A stretch of 5,887 bases of DNA, from contig JALHFC010000070.1 of NCBI GenBank assembly GCA_022839445.1, forward strand, positions 1-5,887, written 5' to 3'. This stretch comes from Pelotomaculum sp. (lineage in GTDB: Bacteria; Bacillota; Desulfotomaculia; Desulfotomaculales; Pelotomaculaceae). The notes below the pieces were generated by a model, which saw only the letters and a program-made list of their open reading frames with translations, was not told the DNA's origin and did no database searches. Positions 1 to 5,887 of this stretch are shown piece after piece (position 1 is the first letter of the stretch; every line of letters begins with the position of its first letter). The translations under genes and the position numbers were made by a program.

Positions 1-10
1 GTGGCGGTTA

Positions 11-41
11 GTCCTTAAATCGGGTTATTTTTATTAAAGAC
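11..41. repeat. Imperfect inverted repeat in the operon leader
   Basis: GTCCTTAA at 11-18 pairs with TTAAAGAC at 34-41, with one mismatch in eight and a 15-base loop. The stem is AT-rich and no T-run directly follows it, so it does not look like a terminator. It could be half of an operator or chance in AT-rich DNA. Confidence 0.25.
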
Positions 42-44
42 GTT

Positions 45-69
45 GGTTAAAGAAACGCTAATATTAACC
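45..69. repeat. Perfect 6-bp inverted repeat GGTTAA/TTAACC
   Basis: GGTTAA at 45-50 is mirrored by TTAACC at 64-69 with a 13-base spacer, so the half-site centres are 19 bases apart, roughly two helical turns. The same GGTTA core also occurs at 6-10 and 23-27. The geometry is compatible with a dimeric regulator, but six base pairs is short and chance cannot be excluded. Confidence 0.3.
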
Positions 70-180
70 CAAAAAGAAGGGAAAATAGCTAAAAAGGTAG
101 AAGTATACAACTAAGTTACCATTATCCAAGTAATAGATTTAGTATTTATTGTTACATTTAAAGAATGAGAGCCTTAATGA

Positions 181-187
181 AAAGGTG
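181..187 (+). promoter_or_regulatory. Ribosome binding site deciding the brxA start at 192
   Basis: AAAGGTG lies four bases before ATG 192. The two earlier in-frame ATGs at 165 and 177 have only weak purine runs in front of them (TTTAAAG and ATGAGAG). This favours the third ATG, which also gives the protein an N-terminus, MKEIKYSA, that looks like the family. Confidence 0.5.
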
Positions 188-191
188 CAAA

Positions 192-791
192 ATGAAAGAA
201 ATAAAATACAGTGCAAAAATTGAAAAAGCCCCCTTTACTTTTATTGAGCTAAAAAAAGCGGCAGCCCTGGCCCTGCAGGGTTTCAGCCAGGCAGAAATCA
301 AAGAAAAAGCTGTGCGCGACAACATCTTTCAGGCCACCACCGACGACCGCAAAAAGGAACTGGCACGGATAGTCTTAAAAAGAATGCAGGCTTTGGACGA
401 GTACTTACTACAGCAGTTGGTTAATGGAAGCGCGGCGACAGGCAAGCTGATTGTTGTCTACGCCATCATGAAAACCGACCGGCTGTTTTTTGAATTTATG
501 AACGAAGTGTTTAAAGAAAAACTCATTATCAGAGACTACACCCTGGCCGATAAAGACTTTCATATTTACTTCGCCAGAAAAAAGGAACAAAGTGAGAGAT
601 TGGCTGCCTGGCGTGATTACACTTTCTACAAGGTGAAACAAGTGTATATCCGGGTTCTTTTTGAAGCAGGCCTGATTAAAGACAAAAAAAGCAGGGAAAT
701 TATTAAACCGCTCCTGGATCAGTCCCTGGTTGGCAAATGGCTGTCCAGGGGCGATGGTATGATCGTCAATATACTACGCGGGCTTAACTAG
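192..791 (+). CDS. brxA: BrxA, BREX accessory DNA-binding protein (DUF1819)
   Basis: This is a 199-residue small basic protein of the BrxA/DUF1819 family, which is close to the usual length of about 200. Known members are helical, with winged-helix-like parts, and bind DNA. They were first compared with NusB, and their exact role in BREX is unsettled. Family-like features visible are the opening KYSAKI (residues 5-10), the central helix TGKLIVVYAIMKTDRLFFEF (83-102), the block with S134, W140 and T144 leading to LFEAGLI (156-162), and the C-terminal LDQSLVGKWLSRGDG (175-189) followed by LRG (195-197). No signal peptide or membrane segment is seen, so it is cytoplasmic. The start at 192 is chosen for its Shine-Dalgarno. 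Starts at 165 or 177 would add nine or five residues (MRALMKRCK or MKRCK) that look non-family. It is the first gene of the operon, 31 bases before brxB. Recognition rests on motif memory and on brxB and brxC following. Confidence 0.88.
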   Translation: MKEIKYSAKIEKAPFTFIELKKAAALALQGFSQAEIKEKAVRDNIFQATTDDRKKELARIVLKRMQALDEYLLQQLVNGSAATGKLIVVYAIMKTDRLFFEFMNEVFKEKLIIRDYTLADKDFHIYFARKKEQSERLAAWRDYTFYKVKQVYIRVLFEAGLIKDKKSREIIKPLLDQSLVGKWLSRGDGMIVNILRGLN

Positions 792-808
792 CGTTTTTGT
801 TGATAAGT

Positions 809-814
809 GAGGGG
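809..814 (+). promoter_or_regulatory. Ribosome binding site of brxB
   Basis: GAGGGG lies eight bases before ATG 823, a strong Shine-Dalgarno at good spacing. The nearer-looking ATG at 815 is out of use, since its frame stops after three codons. Confidence 0.7.
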
Positions 815-822
815 ATGAAGTC

Positions 823-1407
823 ATGAAGACTATCCACGAAAGGCTGGATGCCATCATCCCGGAAATACAAAAGAAATCATTCCGGGAAAATAAAGGGCTG
901 GGCAATGAGGTCGGGTTTTATATTTTTGATTATGAACCGGAATATGAAATGCTTGTCCGTGACTATGTTGCGTTTTTAGTAGAGAAGTTCAAAAGCGGCA
1001 GCGCCGGCTTTAAAATAAAAGAGTTCGATCTTTATGAGATCATGCTCGCCGTCCTTGCGGAAAAGGGCTTTCTGGCCAAGAACATCGAGATGGAAGCCCA
1101 AAAGGGTAGCGAATACATCTTCAAGGCCACCAAAAAGGCCTTAAGGCTCACCGGCAGTAACGATTTAATTGTTCAATTTATTCGTGAAAGAGTGGAAAAG
1201 GACGACGTTGTCTTCCTTACGGGCGTCGGCAAGGCCTGGCCGATAATCCGGTCCCACACCGTCTTAAACAACCTGCACGCGGTAGTTGACCAGGTACCGC
1301 TGGTGATGTTTTTCCCCGGCACCTACGACGGACTGGAACTGGTCCTGCTGGATGAAATCAAAGACGACAACTATTACCGGGCTTTTAAACTGGTGGAGAG
1401 ATATTAG
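823..1407 (+). CDS. brxB: BrxB, BREX core protein (DUF1788)
   Basis: This is a complete 194-residue protein of the DUF1788 family, at the expected size of about 200. BrxB is a core BREX component, required for host DNA methylation and phage exclusion in studied type 1 systems, but its biochemical activity is not established. Hallmark stretches are clear: GLGNEVGFYIFDY (residues 25-37), FLTGVGKAWPIIRSH (131-145) running on into TVLNNL, VPLVMFFPGTYDG (158-170) and NYYRAFKL (183-190). There is no signal peptide and no obvious membrane helix, so it is cytoplasmic. The ATG is the only sensible start, since it has a strong GAGGGG site. It sits between brxA and brxC with gaps of 31 and 20 bases, consistent with co-transcription. 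One small oddity is LLDEI (175-179), where I recall an aromatic residue (LF) in many relatives; this is probably neutral variation. The identification is firm from motifs plus gene order. Confidence 0.94.
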   Translation: MKTIHERLDAIIPEIQKKSFRENKGLGNEVGFYIFDYEPEYEMLVRDYVAFLVEKFKSGSAGFKIKEFDLYEIMLAVLAEKGFLAKNIEMEAQKGSEYIFKATKKALRLTGSNDLIVQFIRERVEKDDVVFLTGVGKAWPIIRSHTVLNNLHAVVDQVPLVMFFPGTYDGLELVLLDEIKDDNYYRAFKLVERY

Positions 1408-1413
1408 CTATAC

Positions 1414-1420
1414 GGGGGTG
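1414..1420 (+). promoter_or_regulatory. Ribosome binding site supporting the TTG start of brxC
   Basis: GGGGGTG ends seven bases before TTG 1428. The first in-frame ATG, at 1443, would leave this site 22 bases away and would remove the conserved LIRD N-terminus, so the TTG is the start supported by the sequence. Confidence 0.7.
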
Positions 1421-1427
1421 TGCAAGT

Positions 1428-4400
1428 TTGCTGATTAGAGATATGTTCCACAAGCGGATCGACCGGGATATCAAGGGCGTAATCAAAATTGGCCAGGATG
1501 ATGACAGCAACGTCACCCAGGAACTGGAGGAGTATGTGGTCACCAGGGAGCTGAACCGTCATTTCAGCGATTTCTTTGAAGCTTACAAGAAAGGCGTTAA
1601 CGGGTATATCGACAAAATAGGAGTCTGGATCTCGGGCTTCTTTGGCAGCGGTAAATCCCACTTCCTCAAGATCCTGTCCTACCTCTTGGAGAATAAAGTA
1701 GTTGACGGCAAAAAGGCTGTTGATTATTTCAATGATAAAATTATGGACCCCATGCTGCTGGCAGACATGAATAGAGTCGGCAATATATCAGCGGATGTCA
1801 TTCTCTTTAATATCGACTCCAAGAGCGAATCCGACGCCAAGGCCAATAAAGACGCTATAGTTAAAGTCTTCAACCGGGTTTTTAATGATATGCAGGGCTT
1901 TTGCGGTTCCATCCCGTGGGTGGCCGATCTGGAAAGGCAGATGTCCGCCGACGGCGCCTATGCGGCATTCAAGGATGAGTTTGCCCGCATTGCCGGACGG
2001 CAGTGGACCGAAGCCAGAGATGACTTCTACTACGAGGAAGACGCCATCGTGGCAGCCCTGGCGGCCGCCACCAGGATGAGCGAAGATGCGGCCAGAAACT
2101 GGTATAACAAGGCCGAGGAAAACTACAGCCTTTCCGTGGACAAGTTCGCCAAAAGGGTCAGGGAATACATAGAGAGCAAAGGGCCAAACCACCACCTGGT
2201 TTTCTGTGTGGACGAAATGGGCCAGTATATCGGTGACAGCTCGGGGCTGATGCTGAACCTCCAGACCGTCGTGGAGGACCTGGGCACAGAGTGCGGCGGC
2301 AAGGCGTGGGTAATGGTGACCAGCCAGCAGGATATCGATGCCGTTACCAGGGTCAAGGGCAACGATTTCTCCAAGATCTTGGGCCGGTTTAATACCAGGA
2401 TCAGCCTGTCCAGCGCCAACGTGGATGAGGTGATCAAGAGGAGGATCCTTAAAAAAAATCAGGTAGCTGCAGATACGCTGCAACTACTTTACGAAACAAA
2501 AAGCTCCATCCTGAAAAACCTGATCACCTTTTCCGCCGACACCCCGGAGAAGAAGTTTTACACCGACAGCGCCGATTTTGCCGAGGTCTACCCGTTTATC
2601 CCCTACCAGTTCAACCTTTTGCAGCAGGTTCTTACCTCGGTCAGGATCCACGGTTCCACCGGCAAGCACCTGTCCGAGGGTGAGCGCTCCATGATCAGCT
2701 CCTTCCAGGAGTCAGCCATCCGCTTTGCCAACAGCGAACAGGGTACGCTGATCCCTTTTTCCGCTTTCTATGACACCATTGAGGCCTTTCTAGACTCCAC
2801 CATCCGCACGGTAATCATCCATGCCCAGGATAGCGCCGTTCTCAGCGAATTTGATGTGGAAATTTTGAAAGTCCTCTTTATGATCAAGTATGTCAAAGAA
2901 ATACCGGCCAATATTGAAAACCTGGCCACCCTTACAGTCGGGCATATTGACGAAGATAAAATAGACCTAAAGAAAAAGATTGAAGAGTCGCTAAAAAGGC
3001 TCATTAAGGAAACCCTGGTGCAAAAAAACGGCGACCAGTATATCTTTCTCACCCATGAAGAGCAGGATATCAACAAGGAAATCAAAAGTATCCAGGTTGA
3101 TACCGCCGACATTATCCAGAAGGCCTCCGAGATTATCTTTGAAGAGATCTACCCGGATAAAAAGTACAAATACTCCGCCCGCTACAATTTCTCCTTCAAC
3201 CAGGTCGTCGATGACCGGGTTTACCGCATTCTTCAGACTAACGACATCGGGGTCAAGGTGATTACTCCGTACTATGATCCCGGCAGTGAGGTGACCCAGC
3301 TGGCGCTCAAAGAGATGTCCCAAAAAGAGAACAACCTCATCGTCAACCTCCCTGCGGACCCGTCCTTCCTTAATGAGTTGGAGGATGCGCTGAAAATCCA
3401 GACCTACCTGCGTAAAACGGGCGGCGTGGCAGGCAGCGAAACAATGGAAGAAATCAAAGCCAGAAAGGGCCGGGAGGTCGGAGAACGCATGAACAGGGTA
3501 AGGGCCCTCCTTTACGATGCCTTACAAGCCGCCGAGCTATATGTCAACTCGCAGAAGCTGGAGATTAAGGAAAAGGATCCAGCCACCCGGTTAAATGAAG
3601 GCTTCCGCTCATTGATTAACGCCAACTATACCAAACTCGCCTACATCAACACCTTCATTGAGTCAGATGGCGCTATCGCCGACATCGTGTACAAAGACAC
3701 CGTGCAGATAAATATCATCGAGGAACCCAACAAGCTGGCCCTGGCTGAGGTGTCCTCCTTCATCGAAAGAAATACGCTGAGGCATATCCCGGTGACCATG
3801 AAAACGGTGACATCCACGTTCCAGAAAGCGCCTTACGGCTGGAATGAAATAGATATCGAGGGCTTAATCGCCAAACTATTCAGGGTACAGGAAGTCAAAC
3901 TTCAGCTAAACAGCGAGTACCTGGGCATAGAAGACCGCGACTTGGTGCGGTATCTCACCAGGCGCGAGTATGCGGAAAAGATGCTGGTGGAAAAAAGAAT
4001 CAAGGTATCTCCGGCGCTGCTCAATACCGCCAGGGAAATCTGTAAAGAGGTATTCAACAAGACCGCCCTGCCCGCTGACGAGGACGGGTTGTTGCGCCGG
4101 GCCAAAAAATTTATGGAAGAAGAGTCCGGCCGGATCAAGGCCCTGCTGGAAAACTACAAATATGCCGCTTACCCCGGCCGGAACGTATTGGACGAAGGCT
4201 CTAAACTCTTTGCGGAACTGTCTAAAATCAAAGATACCGGGGAGTTCTTCGCGATGCTGCAGGAGAAAAAGGAACATTTGCTTGATTATGGTGAAGACTC
4301 CCAGGATATAAAGAAGTTTTTTGACCCGGAAGGAAAACAAAAGGAGATTTTCGACCGGGCCCTGCGGGTGGTGAAGATCTTCCGGAAGAATAAGACCTAT

Positions 4401-4979
4401 GTGCTGGACCGGAACGCCATTGACACCTACGGGCAGATTGAAAAGATCGTAAACAACCAGGCGCCTTATAGCGGTATCTATAAACTGCCGGAACTGGTTG
4501 ACAAATTCAATGACATCTTCGTACAACTCTTGGAGCAGGAGTGCCGGCCGGTACGGCAGGTGGTCGAAAGCGATTATGACAAGGTCAGGGAGGAAATGGC
4601 GGCCTATGGCGTCGCGGACAAGTTTGGCGGTAAGTTCAAGCAGGGTTACGATGACATGCTGGACCGGCTAGACCGGGCCAACAACTTCTATGAGGCCATT
4701 GCCATGAAGGAAGAGAGCGACCGGCTCAAGCTGCGCTACATGGAGGAGATCGTCCGGGAGGCGGAAAGGCAAAAAGCTGTCAGGGAAAAAGAAGCAAGCG
4801 GCGGCGGAGCGGTTGTCAACCCGACGAAAAAGAAAAGGACCGTCACCATCAGCATGGCCCGTATCCTGCGCGGCGCCAGGAATATTGAGACGCAGGCTGA
4901 TTTAGATAAACTGCTGGATGATATTAGAGGCACGCTGGCAGAAAAACTGGCTGATGATACCATATTGAAAATCGTGTAG
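1428..4979 (+). CDS. brxC: BrxC, large P-loop ATPase of BREX
   Basis: This is a complete 1183-residue cytoplasmic protein in the normal size range of BrxC (about 1100-1250). BrxC is the core ATPase of BREX, related to PglY of the Pgl system, and is thought to act with BrxB, PglX and PglZ in methylation and exclusion. The N-terminal MLIRDMFHKRIDRDIKGVIK (1-20) and QELEEYVVTREL (31-42) are family-typical. Walker A is GFFGSGKSHFLK (70-81, catalytic Lys76). Walker B is LVFCVDEMGQYIG (257-269, Asp262-Glu263). A sensor-like VMVTSQQDID (295-304) and RFNTRISLSS (320-329) follow, the latter offering candidate arginine fingers. Further conserved blocks are YPFIPYQFNLLQQVL (388-402) and STGKHLSEGERSM (410-422). 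The C-terminal half is charged and helical, with likely coiled coil near 1075-1121. A Gly-rich linker (about 1122-1136) then leads to a small terminal domain (1137-1183). No frameshift or missing nucleotide-binding residue is seen. It uses a TTG start with a strong upstream site. Confidence 0.95.
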   Translation: MLIRDMFHKRIDRDIKGVIKIGQDDDSNVTQELEEYVVTRELNRHFSDFFEAYKKGVNGYIDKIGVWISGFFGSGKSHFLKILSYLLENKVVDGKKAVDYFNDKIMDPMLLADMNRVGNISADVILFNIDSKSESDAKANKDAIVKVFNRVFNDMQGFCGSIPWVADLERQMSADGAYAAFKDEFARIAGRQWTEARDDFYYEEDAIVAALAAATRMSEDAARNWYNKAEENYSLSVDKFAKRVREYIESKGPNHHLVFCVDEMGQYIGDSSGLMLNLQTVVEDLGTECGGKAWVMVTSQQDIDAVTRVKGNDFSKILGRFNTRISLSSANVDEVIKRRILKKNQVAADTLQLLYETKSSILKNLITFSADTPEKKFYTDSADFAEVYPFIPYQFNLLQQVLTSVRIHGSTGKHLSEGERSMISSFQESAIRFANSEQGTLIPFSAFYDTIEAFLDSTIRTVIIHAQDSAVLSEFDVEILKVLFMIKYVKEIPANIENLATLTVGHIDEDKIDLKKKIEESLKRLIKETLVQKNGDQYIFLTHEEQDINKEIKSIQVDTADIIQKASEIIFEEIYPDKKYKYSARYNFSFNQVVDDRVYRILQTNDIGVKVITPYYDPGSEVTQLALKEMSQKENNLIVNLPADPSFLNELEDALKIQTYLRKTGGVAGSETMEEIKARKGREVGERMNRVRALLYDALQAAELYVNSQKLEIKEKDPATRLNEGFRSLINANYTKLAYINTFIESDGAIADIVYKDTVQINIIEEPNKLALAEVSSFIERNTLRHIPVTMKTVTSTFQKAPYGWNEIDIEGLIAKLFRVQEVKLQLNSEYLGIEDRDLVRYLTRREYAEKMLVEKRIKVSPALLNTAREICKEVFNKTALPADEDGLLRRAKKFMEEESGRIKALLENYKYAAYPGRNVLDEGSKLFAELSKIKDTGEFFAMLQEKKEHLLDYGEDSQDIKKFFDPEGKQKEIFDRALRVVKIFRKNKTYVLDRNAIDTYGQIEKIVNNQAPYSGIYKLPELVDKFNDIFVQLLEQECRPVRQVVESDYDKVREEMAAYGVADKFGGKFKQGYDDMLDRLDRANNFYEAIAMKEESDRLKLRYMEEIVREAERQKAVREKEASGGGAVVNPTKKKRTVTISMARILRGARNIETQADLDKLLDDIRGTLAEKLADDTILKIV

Positions 4980-4986
4980 TAGCGGC

Positions 4987-4993
4987 AGAAGGG
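4987..4993 (+). promoter_or_regulatory. Ribosome binding site of pglX
   Basis: AGAAGGG lies ten bases before ATG 5004 and four bases before an in-frame GTG at 4998. The spacing is long for the ATG and short for the GTG, so the sequence alone does not settle the start. Family N-termini of the form M-x-K-x-x-I-K-x-[FY]-A favour the ATG. Confidence 0.5.
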
Positions 4994-5003
4994 ATTAGTG
5001 AAT

Positions 5004-5887
5004 ATGGACAAGGGCGTGATTAAAAACTATGCCGTATGGGCGCGGCGCAAGCTGATCGAGGACATCACCCAGAAGGCGTTTGAAATAGGCGTTACCGAAG
5101 GCGGGGTCGCCGACGCGGTCAGGGTCTCCTCGGACGCGGCGCAGGTCAACGGCAGGCTGCTGAACAAGCGCCAGGTCAGGCAGCGGGAATCACTGGTAAA
5201 GCGGGTTAAAGAAAAGGGTTTCGACCAGGTCATGGAGGAGGCGGCCTACACCTGGTTTAACCGCATCATCGCGATCAGGTTTATGGAAGTAAACGGTTAC
5301 TTGCCTACCGGAGTCAGGGTGCTCTCGTCAACTGAAGCAGGTCAGGCTGTGCCGGATATTGTCACCAACGCCCTCCACCTGGACCTGGACTTGGACATTG
5401 ACATGGTCCATGCCTATCTGGACAAACACGACGACGACGAGCTTTTCCGGTATTTGTTTACCCGCCAGTGCAACAAGCTAAACGAGATCCTCCCCGGCCT
5501 GTTTGAGAAGATCGAGGACTATGCCGAGCTGCTGCTGCCGAGCAATTTGCTTATTGAAGGTTCGGTGATAAGAAGGCTGGTCAGCGATATCCCCGAAGAA
5601 GACTTCCAGGACCAGGTCGAGATTATCGGCTGGCTGTACCAGTACTACATCTCGGAGAAGAAGGACCAGGTCTTCGCGGCTTTAAAGAAGAACGTCAAGA
5701 TCAGCAAAGAGAACATCCCGGCCGCCACCCAGCTTTTCACCCCGGCCTGGATCGTCAAGTACATGGTGGAGAACTCCCTGGGCCGGCTGTGGCTGGAAGG
5801 CCACCCGGACGAAGAATTGAAAGCCAATTGGAAATATTATCTGGAGGAAGCGGAGCAGGAGCCGGAGGTCCAAAAACAGCTTGACGA
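5004..5887 (+). CDS. pglX: PglX (BrxX), BREX adenine-N6 DNA methyltransferase, N-terminal part, cut by window end
   Basis: An open frame of 294 codons plus two bases runs off the window with no stop; full PglX proteins are about 1100-1250 residues, so roughly a quarter is present. PglX methylates adenine in a short non-palindromic site on host DNA, using S-adenosylmethionine, and is also needed for phage exclusion. Family signatures I translated by hand are MDKGVIKNYAVWARRKLIED (1-20), AYTWFNRIIAIRFMEVNGYLP (81-101), FTRQCNKLNEILPGLFEKI (152-170), VEIIGWLYQYYISEKKDQVF (205-224) and IPAATQLFTPAWIVKYMVENSLGRLW (238-263), the last resembling the region just before the SAM-binding motifs of gamma-class N6-adenine methyltransferases. 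The catalytic NPPY and SAM motifs lie beyond the edge, so activity cannot be judged. It begins 24 bases after brxC in the same operon. An in-frame GTG at 4998 would add two residues. Confidence 0.94.
   Translation, partial: MDKGVIKNYAVWARRKLIEDITQKAFEIGVTEGGVADAVRVSSDAAQVNGRLLNKRQVRQRESLVKRVKEKGFDQVMEEAAYTWFNRIIAIRFMEVNGYLPTGVRVLSSTEAGQAVPDIVTNALHLDLDLDIDMVHAYLDKHDDDELFRYLFTRQCNKLNEILPGLFEKIEDYAELLLPSNLLIEGSVIRRLVSDIPEEDFQDQVEIIGWLYQYYISEKKDQVFAALKKNVKISKENIPAATQLFTPAWIVKYMVENSLGRLWLEGHPDEELKANWKYYLEEAEQEPEVQKQLD

Larger units (their letters stand above)
1..164 (+). promoter_or_regulatory. AT-rich leader upstream of the BREX operon, probable promoter/operator region
   Basis: No convincing gene lies here: every forward frame closes early, with stops at 9-11, 16-18 and 35-37, so at most a few C-terminal codons of an upstream gene could be present. 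GC is about 29% by hand count, clearly lower than in the genes that follow. Short motifs recur: GGTTA at 6-10, 23-27 and 45-49 with its complement TAACC at 65-69, and TTAAAGA at 34-40, 47-53 and 158-164. I found no strong sigma-70 promoter. The best weak pair is TTACCA (116-121) and TAGTAT (140-145), 18 bases apart with 4/6 matches each, which would start the transcript near 152. A promoter somewhere here is inferred from the operon beginning immediately downstream. BREX operons are often controlled by the WYL-type repressor BrxR binding upstream repeats, but no such gene is in the window. Confidence 0.45.

Noticed and set aside
11..41. Possible terminator of an upstream gene
   Set aside because: The inverted repeat is AT-rich, has a mismatch and a 15-base loop, and no T-tract follows the stem. 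It is listed only as a weak repeat.
408..641. Reverse-strand open frame inside brxA
   Set aside because: Antisense to the best conserved part of BrxA; no ribosome site or domain recognised.
792..822. Possible attenuator or terminator between brxA and brxB because of the TTTTTG run
   Set aside because: The T-run at 794-798 has no stable GC-rich hairpin before it, and the 31-base gap carries the brxB ribosome site, so read-through is expected.
1404..1661. Reverse-strand open frame spanning the brxB-brxC junction
   Set aside because: Covers the brxC ribosome site and the Walker A coding region; no family resemblance and explained as a shadow.
1788..2483. Reverse-strand open frame of 231 codons
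   Set aside because: Lies wholly inside brxC, opposite its Walker B region. The protein is rich in His, Gly, Val and Pro with no recognisable domain, and the forward strand carries strongly family-conserved motifs.
3970..4311. Second forward frame of 113 codons inside brxC
   Set aside because: Out-of-frame reading of brxC, rich in Arg, Cys, Trp and Pro. The brxC frame continues through it without interruption.
3906..4526. Reverse-strand open frame of 206 codons
   Set aside because: Antisense to the helical C-terminal half of brxC. It is rich in Phe, Leu, Val and Gln, as expected from reading Lys/Glu-rich codons backwards, and no domain is recognisable.
5645..5873. Two overlapping reverse-strand open frames inside pglX
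   Set aside because: Opposite the strongly conserved TQLFTPAWIVKYMVENSLGRLW coding region, so shadow frames.

Overview
The window holds the 5' two thirds or so of a BREX (bacteriophage exclusion) defence operon of the type 1 layout, all on the + strand: brxA, brxB, brxC and the first 294 codons of pglX (also called brxX). The order and spacing (31, 20 and 24 bases between genes, each gene with its own Shine-Dalgarno sequence) indicate one transcript. The last gene is cut by the window edge. The remaining type 1 core genes, pglZ (alkaline-phosphatase-superfamily protein) and brxL (Lon-like ATPase/protease), would be expected downstream but cannot be seen.

Layout: bases 1-164 are AT-rich (about 29% GC by my count) with no convincing gene. 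They carry several copies of short motifs (GGTTA, TTAAAGA) and imperfect palindromes, and probably contain the operon promoter and perhaps an operator. Then come brxA (192-791, with an alternative start at 165), brxB (823-1407), brxC (1428-4979, TTG start) and pglX (5004 to beyond 5887). I see no tRNA, rRNA, CRISPR array, insertion sequence or convincing factor-independent terminator. The reverse strand has several long open frames, but all are shadows of brxA, brxB, brxC or pglX.

Organism: strong purine-rich Shine-Dalgarno sequences (GAGGGG, GGGGGTG), a TTG start, moderate GC coding sequence and AT-rich spacers fit a bacterium of the Firmicutes, perhaps an anaerobic clostridial or Peptococcaceae-like lineage. 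This is an inference from style and protein character, not an identification.

How the genes work together: in characterised BREX systems PglX is the adenine-N6 methyltransferase that marks host DNA at a short non-palindromic site. BrxC is a large P-loop ATPase, and BrxB, PglX and PglZ are core factors needed for methylation and/or phage exclusion. BrxA is a small DNA-binding accessory protein. Unmodified phage DNA is blocked from replicating by a mechanism not fully understood. The four genes look intact as far as visible: no frameshift, and Walker A and B motifs are present in BrxC. The methyltransferase catalytic motifs of PglX lie beyond the window. This is a known class of system, and I found no clear evidence of an additional undescribed one. 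The least explained piece is the repeat-bearing leader before brxA.
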